A DNA stretch of 9,481 nucleotides from Spirochaetaceae bacterium (lineage in GTDB: Bacteria; Spirochaetota; Spirochaetia; SZUA-6; Bin103). The notes below the pieces were generated by a model. It did no database searches. It saw only the letters and a program-made list of their open reading frames with translations, and was not told the origin of the DNA. Location: contig JAPOQV010000304.1 in NCBI GenBank assembly GCA_026710565.1, forward strand, positions 1-9,481, in the 5' to 3' direction. Numbering within the stretch: the stretch's first letter is position 1; each line of letters opens with the position of its first letter. A program made the position numbers and the translations under genes. Shown piece by piece: positions 1 to 7,624 of this stretch.

Positions 1-1368
<1,368 letters not shown>

Positions 1369-1385
1369 TCTTGGGCAGAAGACGG

Positions 1386-1859
1386 TCAGTCGAGCACTCT
1401 ACTCCTGACGTCCCCGTCGTGAAGATGGCATTCAGCGGATACGCCAAACCATCCTCGCCGACTCGCGACGACTCGGTATAGCGCGTCTCGCAGAGGTGGC
1501 GGCACCAGGAACGCCAACGCCGCAGCCCGGTACCATCCGCCAAGCGCGCACAGGACACGTATCGCCGCACTTGAGCGGACATACCGTCGTCCGCTGGAAG
1601 TGCGCCACACCATCGAGTCCGCAGACGTTCCCTCGACTTGAGACAGTGCGGGCGGCAGGAGCGTCGTGGCCGTCCCACCCTGCAGGGAAGCCAGGGCGAC
1701 GCGACCGCGGGAGTCGCGGCGCGCCACCCAGCGAGCGGAGCGCAGGCACAAGAGGCACTGGGTGTCGATGAACAGAATCGCCCCGGCTGCATGCCGCCCC
1801 GTCGCCCACGCCCCCGCGTTCGCTGTCGCCCCGGGCGGTAGCGATTCAGTTGTCGTCAT
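1386..1859 (-). CDS. DCC-family (YuxK/DUF393) thiol-disulfide oxidoreductase-like protein
   Basis: Small thioredoxin-like protein of the DCC family, thought to do thiol-disulfide exchange; substrates are unknown for most members. From the chosen start it has 157 residues. The motif AILFIDTQCLLC puts the CxxC at Cys35 and Cys38. Most members have DGxCxLC, so here Gly is replaced by Thr. Family landmarks follow in order: a Ser-Ser-Ala-Ala-Ile-Arg segment before LCALGGWYR, then LVPPPLRDALYRVVA, then RRGWFG, and a late Cys in ECHLHDGD. No signal peptide or membrane span is seen. The frame stays open upstream through the lipoprotein's aspartate repeats, where several ATGs occur. I chose ATG 1859-1857 because it is the last possible start before the conserved core; no ATG, GTG or TTG lies between it and CxxC. 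It overlaps the lipoprotein stop by 14 bases, which suggests translational coupling. No clear ribosome site is visible. HTTM and DCC genes are, from memory, often neighbours or fused, which supports the call. Confidence 0.82.
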   Translation of the reverse strand: MTTTESLPPGATANAGAWATGRHAAGAILFIDTQCLLCLRSARWVARRDSRGRVALASLQGGTATTLLPPALSQVEGTSADSMVWRTSSGRRYVRSSAAIRVLCALGGWYRAAALAFLVPPPLRDALYRVVASRRGWFGVSAECHLHDGDVRSRVLD

Positions 1860-3645
1860 CGTCGTCGCCATCGCCGTCGTCGCCATCGCCGTCGTCATCA
1901 TCGCCGTCGTCATCGTCGCTGCTGGTGCCGTCGTCGTCACCGCCGGAGCCGTCATCGTCGCTCAGGCCGTCATCGTCGTCCGAGCTGAATCCGTCGTCGT
2001 CTCCACCGGAGCCGTCATCGTCGCTCACCCCGTCGTCATCGTCGTCCACGAAACCGTCATCGTCGCCGCCCGTACCGTCGTCGTCCCCCAGCCCGTCGTC
2101 ATCGTCGGAGTCGAAGCCGTCATCGTCTCCTCCGGAACCATCGTCATCCCTGTCCCCGTCGTCGTCGTCCGAGCTGAATCCGTCGTCATCTCCGCCGGCG
2201 CCGTCGTCGTCGCTCAGCCCGTCATCATCGTCCGTGCTGACGCCATCGTCGTCGCCGCCGGAGCCGTCGTCGTCCGCCTCCCCATCGTCATCATCCCCGC
2301 CCGCTTCCAACGGCGGAGGATCGATGACGGTCACGGTGAAGTTCAACGTGGCCTCGTCCCCGTCGGAGTCCTGAGCCGTGTACCTGATGTCGTAGGTGTG
2401 CGATCGAGTCGGAGTGCCTGTCAGGGTTCTCGACGATGAACTGAAGCTCAAGCCGTCCGGCACCTGCGAAAGGCCGTAGAGCACCGTGCCGTCACCTCCC
2501 ACCGCGGCCGGAAGCACCAGCGAGTTGATGGGTTCGCCCTTGGTGTAGTTCTGATCGGCGATACTCAGCCCACTGAACGACGGTACGGAGTCTCGCACAA
2601 CGTCATCTGCCTGGCCTTCTACTGCCGACTGCTGCGCCTCCATCACGGCCATCGCACTGATGTCTTGCCCGTCTGCCCGGTACTCGTACGCGGCGGTGAT
2701 CACCAGAGCGCCGCCGTCCTCGGTCGACGCGCTTGCCGCCGCCATCCCCCTCTGCGCAGCCGCCTGCCCCGCTGCACCCTCGGTACAGAACAGGCCACCC
2801 CAGGTCCCTACTTCGATCAGCACGCCGTCGATCGGCGTGGAGACCACGCCCCGGACACGTGTCCGGTCGTCGGACATCCGTCCTGTCAGGATGACGCGCC
2901 GACCGCCGCCCTCATCGAGCACGTCGGCATGCACCTGCCCGGTATCGAAGTTCGCGTAGAACCGGCTCACTTCCAGATCGCGAAGAATCGTCCGTTCCGG
3001 TACGCCGCTCTCCTCGATGCCGACGAGCCCGAATCCGCTTCCCGCGTAGTTCTGAACATCGGATCGCCCTACTCGATCCACCTCGCAGGACGAGCTGTCG
3101 GCGAACACACCTCCGTCGGACTGCCCCTTCCCGTGTTCGACTATCCAATGCCCCAACACCAAGTCGAACAGGCGGTCGGGAAGCTCGTAGGTGACGGCAT
3201 ACGCGGTCGATTGGCCGTCGACATCCGTCTGCAGCACCCGTCGGGTACCACCGTCGATCCGTTTGGTCTCAATCGCGTCTGCCGCCGCAAGAGTCACCCG
3301 AGATCCGCCGCTCGGGTCCTCGACGTGGACTGCCAGCGTGTTGTCACTTCCGGTCACCGACACCCGGTCGGCCGTGCGCCGATCAGCGTCCACGTTGCTG
3401 CTCTGCGCGACGTTGCCGGAATCGAATCTGGGGCGAGCGTTCGCGACCTCTCCAGACCACGCAACGGTGCCCGCCACGAACTCTTCACCGACCGGGACTC
3501 CGTCCCCGGCCGGCACGCCGCCGCCAGGCGCTCCGTCGTCTTGCTCTTCCGGACCGGCGACCATCGCCTGACAGCCACCTACCGCTGCCGCAACCACCAA
3601 GCAGAGAGTGCCGATCAGCCCACCGATCACACGGGATCTACGCAT
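1846..3645 (-). CDS. Putative lipoprotein with Ig/cadherin-like domain and Asp-rich repeat tail
   Basis: Predicted exported lipoprotein of 599 residues; I do not recognise a named family for the whole. An Arg-rich N-terminus, a hydrophobic stretch (about 7-22) and lipobox VGGC (Cys25) form a type II signal peptide. A Gly/Pro/acidic linker runs to about residue 55. Residues 56-350 are an unassigned, beta-rich-looking region with two cysteines, Cys187 and Cys287, the only ones in the mature chain besides Cys25. Residues 354-442 (PSFSGLSIADQNY onward, with PDGLSF, LTGTPT and a closing FTVTVID) match the pattern of He_PIG/cadherin-like Ig domains. Residues 456-581 are six 21-residue Asp-rich repeats, followed by an 18-residue Asp/Gly tail; 76 of the last 144 residues are Asp. 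A role in cation (calcium) binding or surface adhesion is inferred, not shown. The ATG has a strong ribosome site (AGGAG, 7-base spacing). It lies between the HTTM and DCC genes and overlaps the latter. Confidence 0.85.
   Translation of the reverse strand: MRRSRVIGGLIGTLCLVVAAAVGGCQAMVAGPEEQDDGAPGGGVPAGDGVPVGEEFVAGTVAWSGEVANARPRFDSGNVAQSSNVDADRRTADRVSVTGSDNTLAVHVEDPSGGSRVTLAAADAIETKRIDGGTRRVLQTDVDGQSTAYAVTYELPDRLFDLVLGHWIVEHGKGQSDGGVFADSSSCEVDRVGRSDVQNYAGSGFGLVGIEESGVPERTILRDLEVSRFYANFDTGQVHADVLDEGGGRRVILTGRMSDDRTRVRGVVSTPIDGVLIEVGTWGGLFCTEGAAGQAAAQRGMAAASASTEDGGALVITAAYEYRADGQDISAMAVMEAQQSAVEGQADDVVRDSVPSFSGLSIADQNYTKGEPINSLVLPAAVGGDGTVLYGLSQVPDGLSFSSSSRTLTGTPTRSHTYDIRYTAQDSDGDEATLNFTVTVIDPPPLEAGGDDDDGEADDDGSGGDDDGVSTDDDDGLSDDDGAGGDDDGFSSDDDDGDRDDDGSGGDDDGFDSDDDDGLGDDDGTGGDDDGFVDDDDDGVSDDDGSGGDDDGFSSDDDDGLSDDDGSGGDDDGTSSDDDDGDDDDGDGDDGDGDDDDDN
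1903..2280 (-). repeat. Six tandem 63-bp units encoding 21-residue Asp-rich repeats
   Basis: Counted from the lipoprotein's 5' side, the units are 2218-2280, 2155-2217, 2092-2154, 2029-2091, 1966-2028 and 1903-1965. Each encodes three Asp blocks, DDD, DDD and DDDD (or a close variant), each followed by Gly, with a Gly-x-Gly-Gly-type and a three-residue spacer between them. The period is exact: no unit gains or loses a codon. Asp codons mix GAC and GAT, so the units have diverged in DNA while keeping the protein pattern. A 26-base perfect match links units 2 and 5 (2162-2187 and 1973-1998), which suggests a past three-unit duplication or conversion. A less regular Asp/Gly tail follows (1849-1902). 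Confidence 0.95.
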
Positions 3646-3652
3646 AGGTGGA

Positions 3653-3657
3653 CTCCT
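3653..3657 (-). promoter_or_regulatory. Ribosome binding site for the lipoprotein gene
   Basis: AGGAG, within GAGAGGAG on the minus strand, sits 7 bases before the ATG at 3645. It is the clearest Shine-Dalgarno sequence seen in the window and fixes the lipoprotein start, in agreement with the signal peptide. Confidence 0.85.
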
Positions 3658-3720
3658 CTCGCATCTCGGAGTCGGTCATCGCGTCGCTACGCCGCCTTCC
3701 TGTCCTACCATGCCCCTTGC

Positions 3721-5172
3721 CTACCACCGACATCTGGCTTCACCAACGGGGTCGACTTCGCGAAAGAACAACCATCGTGTGCCGAATGGCCACTCCGCGT
3801 AGTCAGACTCACGCAAGTCCTCATAATATGTTGGCTCTCCTTCCTCCAGCAAGAATGCCATCAGCGGTTCATCATGCTCCCTCATGGTCCGCGTCACTTG
3901 ATGGCCGATCTCGGAGCGCGTCACCAGTTCGCCGATCGGGTTGTGCCGGAAGTTCCCGGCCAGTTCCTGCTCCATGTCGATGACCTGCACCAGGTCCCGT
4001 TGCAGACCGAACAGGTCGGTCGTCTCGGTATCGATCACCACGTGGTTGTCGTAGTCCGGAGCGGTCACCACGTTGCTGAACATCGTAAGGCTTCCGTAGG
4101 TGGAGACTCCGAGATACGGGAACGCTCCCCACACGAACAGCATGGCCGGAAACACGGCGTACTGCCATCGAACCCGTGAACCGCCGCCGCCCTCTTTCGT
4201 GCCTCCGCCACTGTCGTTAGCACGATGGGCGCCGGCTCGCCGCAACGCCACGACGGCGACCGCGACCAGGGCCAGCACCGAAAGGTCATACACCACGCCC
4301 TGGAACGTCCTGACCGCACCCACGCTGCTCGACCATTCCGAGGTCATGTAGAAGGTGACGACGGCGATCCCGACCGCCACGATACGATAGCCCGACAGCG
4401 CCCGCTGAAATCGTGGCGAATCGGCGAGTGCAATCGGCAGGAACAGGAACAGGATGCTGTGCATCATGCTGGAGAAGTCGACAAACCCCGACAGGGAAAC
4501 GTAGAGGTGTACCGGAAGAGCGGTGCAGAGCCCGAAAGGCCGCGTACGCCGGTGGAGCAGGAGGGCGAAGGTCACCAGCTCGGCAGCTACGACAAACCAC
4601 GGCGACCACCCGTAGACGATTGGCGGAAGCAACTCCTCGATGGGCCCGTCGTAGTTGAACGTGGATTGGAAGAGCTTCGCGTGGTACCAGTTGGCGCAAC
4701 TGGATTCAGGGTTCAGGAACCCGGTATTGAGCTTGTGAAAGCCGACGTAGAAGTAGACGACGACTGCGGCCCCGCGCAGCGCGGAAGCGACGTGCTGGTA
4801 CGGAAAGACGCGACGACGAAAGAAGGCAGTTCCGGCGAGCGCGATCACGAACAGAGCGACGAACATCTGCACCGCCGCATGGTTTGCGATCCTGGGGTAG
4901 TCCACGATCGTGGTGTCGAGGACCAGAAACTGCGCGATGATGAATGGCTCGATCCGACGGGGCTTGATCGCTGCCCAGAGGATCAGGAACAGCAGTGCAA
5001 CCGTGATGTCCGGCTCGTTCCAGCGTTTGCCGTAGTGCAGCAGGAGGGCCGAAAGGTAGAGCTGCGAAAAGGCGAGAAACCAGGCCGGCGGCTCGGAGCA
5101 TAGTAATGTCCATCGCGCTCGGAGGTCGTCTATCAGATTGCGCGGGACCGAAACCGACAGCATGCCAGGCAC
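3721..5172 (-). CDS. HTTM / vitamin K-dependent gamma-carboxylase-like membrane protein
   Basis: Polytopic inner-membrane protein of 483 residues in the HTTM (horizontally transferred transmembrane) family, related to the membrane domain of vitamin K-dependent gamma-glutamyl carboxylase. About ten hydrophobic segments lie between residues 30 and 355. The hallmark is YVGFHKLNTGF followed by NPESSCANW (about 143-163). Lys147 sits where the carboxylase has its catalytic base lysine (Lys218 of human GGCX, alignment from memory). The C-terminal soluble part contains LTMFSNV then a DNH motif, as in the family. The carboxylase's large lumenal domain is absent, so carboxylation is not established. 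Start: a TTG at 5178 and an ATG at 5163 are in frame, but GTG 5172 has GGGGAG at 6 bases. It begins 21 bases after the aminotransferase stop and precedes the lipoprotein by 75 bases. Base composition is lower in GC than the genes to its right (58% in one counted 60-base line). Confidence 0.87.
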   Translation of the reverse strand: MPGMLSVSVPRNLIDDLRARWTLLCSEPPAWFLAFSQLYLSALLLHYGKRWNEPDITVALLFLILWAAIKPRRIEPFIIAQFLVLDTTIVDYPRIANHAAVQMFVALFVIALAGTAFFRRRVFPYQHVASALRGAAVVVYFYVGFHKLNTGFLNPESSCANWYHAKLFQSTFNYDGPIEELLPPIVYGWSPWFVVAAELVTFALLLHRRTRPFGLCTALPVHLYVSLSGFVDFSSMMHSILFLFLPIALADSPRFQRALSGYRIVAVGIAVVTFYMTSEWSSSVGAVRTFQGVVYDLSVLALVAVAVVALRRAGAHRANDSGGGTKEGGGGSRVRWQYAVFPAMLFVWGAFPYLGVSTYGSLTMFSNVVTAPDYDNHVVIDTETTDLFGLQRDLVQVIDMEQELAGNFRHNPIGELVTRSEIGHQVTRTMREHDEPLMAFLLEEGEPTYYEDLRESDYAEWPFGTRWLFFREVDPVGEARCRW

Positions 5173-5178
5173 GGGCAA

Positions 5179-5184
5179 CTCCCC
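5179..5184 (-). promoter_or_regulatory. Ribosome binding site deciding the HTTM gene start
   Basis: GGGGAG on the minus strand, 6 bases before GTG 5172. It overlaps the first base of the alternative TTG start (5178-5176), and it is 15 bases from ATG 5163, too far to be ideal. GTG is therefore preferred. It lies in the 21-base gap after the aminotransferase stop. Confidence 0.6.
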
Positions 5185-5193
5185 GAACGGAGT

Positions 5194-6498
5194 CTACCCG
5201 TAGTGACGGATGGTCCGCTGCAGCGCTTCGAGCTGGCTGTCCACCTTGGCCAGCGTCTGGCTGCCGGTCTTGAACAGGCACGCCGAGCGGCGCAGGCGCT
5301 CGGCGACGGGACAGTCGCCGGCGCGGTACGCCTTGACGGTTCCCCGGTAGCGCGGGTCGTGGTGGGGCGACCGCTCGGGAGCCCCGTAGAACGACAGGTC
5401 GCGGAACACCGGTTCCAGGTGCACCGGCACCCACAGCCCGTACAGGCCGTCGCCGCCGTGCTCGATGAAGGTGCGGCGGAACGTGCGCCAGTCCACTCCC
5501 AGCAACTCCTCGTCCAGCTTGCAGGTATAGCACCAGTAGCTGTGCGTGGAACCTTCCGGAACCGCCGGGGGGATCAGCCACCGGCAGCCCTCCGCGCGGA
5601 TCACCTGCTCGTACCCGTGGGCGATGATGCGGCGCGCCGCCACCAGGTGCTCCAGCCGCTCGAGCTGGCCCAGGCCGAGCGCCGACTGCATCGCCGACAT
5701 GCGGAAGTTGTAGCCCATGTGGGGGTGACGCTCGAACGCCCAGTCCTGACGGACGTCTCGGGGAATCATCGTGGAGCCGGCGGCGGCGCCCAGCGCGCTG
5801 TAGCCCTGTATCGCCGCCTTGCGCACGCCGGTGGCCAGTTCCTCGTCGGTCGTGATCACCATGCCGCCGTCACCGCCGCTGGTGATGTGCTTGGACCCCT
5901 GCAGGCTGAAGCTGGCGGCATCGCCGATGGTGCCGACCAGCCGCCCGCGGTAGTACGCCAGATAGCACTGCGCGTCGTCCTCGATCACCGCCAGGCCATG
6001 CTCGCGGGCGATGGCGCCGATGGCGTCGAAGTCGGCCGGCAGGCCGAACAGGCTGACCGGGATCACGGCGCGGGTGAGCCCGGTCACCTTGTGCCGCACG
6101 TCGGCGGGGTCGATCGTGAAGGTGTCCGGATCGCAGTCGGCGAACACCGGCACCGCCCCGCACTGCAACACGACGAACGCCGTCGCCGCCATGGTCACCG
6201 TCGGCACGATCACCTCGTCCCCCGGGCCCACGCCGGCCGCCAGCAGGCAGGCCAGCAGGGTGCCGGAGCCGGAGTTGCACGAGATGGCGTACGGCACGCC
6301 GAAGCGCTCGGCGAAGGCGCGCTCGAAGCGGGCGGTCATGTCCGCCGATTCCTTGTTGCCGAAGCCGTCGGCCAGCACCTCGTGCAGGTAGCGCCGGTCC
6401 GCCTCCCCCACCCGGTTGGCGGGCAGATGGCGGAAGATCTCCTCCCGGTTCAGGGTCCCAGGGTCCGCGGTCGCCAGGTCAGCGCGTTCGTCAGTCAT
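5194..6498 (-). CDS. DegT/DnrJ/EryC1/StrS family PLP-dependent aminotransferase
   Basis: Fold-type I PLP enzyme of 434 residues. Family members usually transfer an amino group from Glu or Gln to a keto-sugar (often nucleotide-linked) or keto-cyclitol, for surface polysaccharide or secondary metabolite synthesis. Visible landmarks: NSGSGT (75-80), the PLP phosphate-binding turn; VIEDDAQ with Asp174 expected to contact the pyridine nitrogen; and FSLQGSKHITSGGDGG with Lys203 as the Schiff-base lysine. MGYNFRMSAMQSALGLGQL (about 262-280) is the conserved segment that packs near the active site. Length is near the family norm, with a slightly long N-terminus; the ATG is reasonable but has only a weak ribosome site. 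No sugar-nucleotide or glycosyltransferase gene is in the window, so the substrate is unknown. It follows the YeiH-like gene by 30 bases and precedes the HTTM gene by 21. Confidence 0.93.
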   Translation of the reverse strand: MTDERADLATADPGTLNREEIFRHLPANRVGEADRRYLHEVLADGFGNKESADMTARFERAFAERFGVPYAISCNSGSGTLLACLLAAGVGPGDEVIVPTVTMAATAFVVLQCGAVPVFADCDPDTFTIDPADVRHKVTGLTRAVIPVSLFGLPADFDAIGAIAREHGLAVIEDDAQCYLAYYRGRLVGTIGDAASFSLQGSKHITSGGDGGMVITTDEELATGVRKAAIQGYSALGAAAGSTMIPRDVRQDWAFERHPHMGYNFRMSAMQSALGLGQLERLEHLVAARRIIAHGYEQVIRAEGCRWLIPPAVPEGSTHSYWCYTCKLDEELLGVDWRTFRRTFIEHGGDGLYGLWVPVHLEPVFRDLSFYGAPERSPHHDPRYRGTVKAYRAGDCPVAERLRRSACLFKTGSQTLAKVDSQLEALQRTIRHYG

Positions 6499-6528
6499 GG
6501 GCCCATCTTCGCCCGATCGGCATCGGCG

Positions 6529-7605
6529 CTACAGGATCGCCTTGACCAGGGCCAGGCTGAGCAGGGCGAGCAGCGCGGCGGCCAGCAGGCCGATCGCAAG
6601 CGGCCGGCCGCCGATGCGCAGCAGTCCGGTGACGTGGACGCCCAGCCCCACCCCGGCCATCGCCACGCTGGCCAGGAAGCCGGCGACGATCGTCAGCAGC
6701 CGCTCCGCGGAGAGGGTCACGTCGCCGGCGCCCCAGGCGACGCTGTCCTGAAGATGGAGCGTGACGGAGGGCAGCAGGTCCAGGCTCTGCAGCACGGCCA
6801 CGGCCACGAAGCCCAGGATGAACGGCGGCACCAGGGTGGTAACCCGGAACGGCTTGTCGACGTACGGCTGCCGGCCGCGGCGCTGCATGCGCCCGTACCA
6901 CAGGCCGATCAGCACCACGCACGGGGCCAGCAGCAGGACGCGCACGAGCTTGACCACGACGGCGATCTCCGCCGCCTCGGTTCCGTAGGCGAAGCCGGCC
7001 GCCACCACCTGCGCGGTCGCGTGGATGCTGCTGCCGGCCCACACGCCGAACTCGCCCTGGGTCAGCCCGAGCAGCGCGCCCGCTGCGGGAAAGACGATCA
7101 TCCACAGCAGCCCGAGCAGGTTGATCGCGGCGATCGAGAACGCGGTCTCGCTCTCGTTCGCTTCCACGACCGGCGCGGTGACCGCGATGGCGGTACCGCC
7201 GCAGATCGCCGTGCCGACGCCGACCAGCAGGCCGAGCTTGCGCGACGCGCCCAGCCGCAGCGCAAGCCACACCGTCCCCAAGAGCGCCACGGCCACGCAG
7301 ATCACGTTGATCGCCAGTCCGCGCACCGTGGCGTCCAGCAGCAGGCGGAAGTCGAGCCGCACGCCGATCAGGACGATCGCCGCGGGCAGGACGCCGTGCA
7401 CGGCGAAGCGCACCCCGTCACGAGCGGCCCGCGGCAGCCCGATCAGGTTGCGCACCAGCGCGCCGATCACGATGGCGATCAGCATCGGCTCGATCGGGTG
7501 GCGGTCGCCGATGGTGAACGGCGCGAACGGCAGGGCGTGGACGAACTGCGCGGCGATGGCGACGGCGGCGGCGATCGCCAGTCCCGGACCGTAGGCGGCG
7601 CTCAT
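6529..7605 (-). CDS. yeiH: YeiH/UPF0324 family putative sulfate exporter
   Basis: Integral membrane protein of 358 residues with about ten hydrophobic helices spread over its whole length. Family-defining stretches are visible: VGVGTAICGGTAIAVTAPV (about 128-146), the following NESETAFSIAAIN, and GVWAGSSIHATAQVVAAGFA in mid-protein. In the UPF0324/PSE family the first and last of these probably form the substrate path, but transport has been tested in few members and sulfate export is a putative label. The start is ATG, with a weak GGATGGG-type ribosome site just upstream. It begins 19 bases after cysK, so it probably belongs to the same transcript. That context favours a sulfur compound (sulfate, sulfite or similar) as substrate, which is an inference. 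Confidence 0.92.
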   Translation of the reverse strand: MSAAYGPGLAIAAAVAIAAQFVHALPFAPFTIGDRHPIEPMLIAIVIGALVRNLIGLPRAARDGVRFAVHGVLPAAIVLIGVRLDFRLLLDATVRGLAINVICVAVALLGTVWLALRLGASRKLGLLVGVGTAICGGTAIAVTAPVVEANESETAFSIAAINLLGLLWMIVFPAAGALLGLTQGEFGVWAGSSIHATAQVVAAGFAYGTEAAEIAVVVKLVRVLLLAPCVVLIGLWYGRMQRRGRQPYVDKPFRVTTLVPPFILGFVAVAVLQSLDLLPSVTLHLQDSVAWGAGDVTLSAERLLTIVAGFLASVAMAGVGLGVHVTGLLRIGGRPLAIGLLAAALLALLSLALVKAIL

Positions 7606-7624
7606 CGGGGACCCATCCGGGAGC

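Noticed and set aside
1385..1409. Possible bidirectional terminator between the convergent genes
   Set aside because: Only a 5-base stem (GTCAG/CTGAC) with a 15-base loop and no T tract, and it lies inside the DCC gene end.
1860..1955. Longer DCC protein starting within the Asp array
   Set aside because: The added leader is a Thr/Ala/Met low-complexity reading of repeat DNA. Not impossible, but 1859 is the simplest start.
1903..2280. CRISPR-like array
   Set aside because: The units are contiguous coding repeats with no spacers and an exact codon period.
1666..2439. Val/Ile/Ala-rich + strand frame resembling a membrane protein
   Set aside because: The Val/Ile runs are the complement of the Asp codon repeats (GTC/ATC), and the frame is an artefact of the 63-bp array.
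2665..4179. 504-codon open frame on the + strand
   Set aside because: Antisense to the lipoprotein and HTTM genes; no domain, and the opposite strand has signal peptide, ribosome site and family motifs.
4225..5103. 292-codon open frame on the + strand
   Set aside because: Antisense to the HTTM gene; a highly charged, low-information translation.
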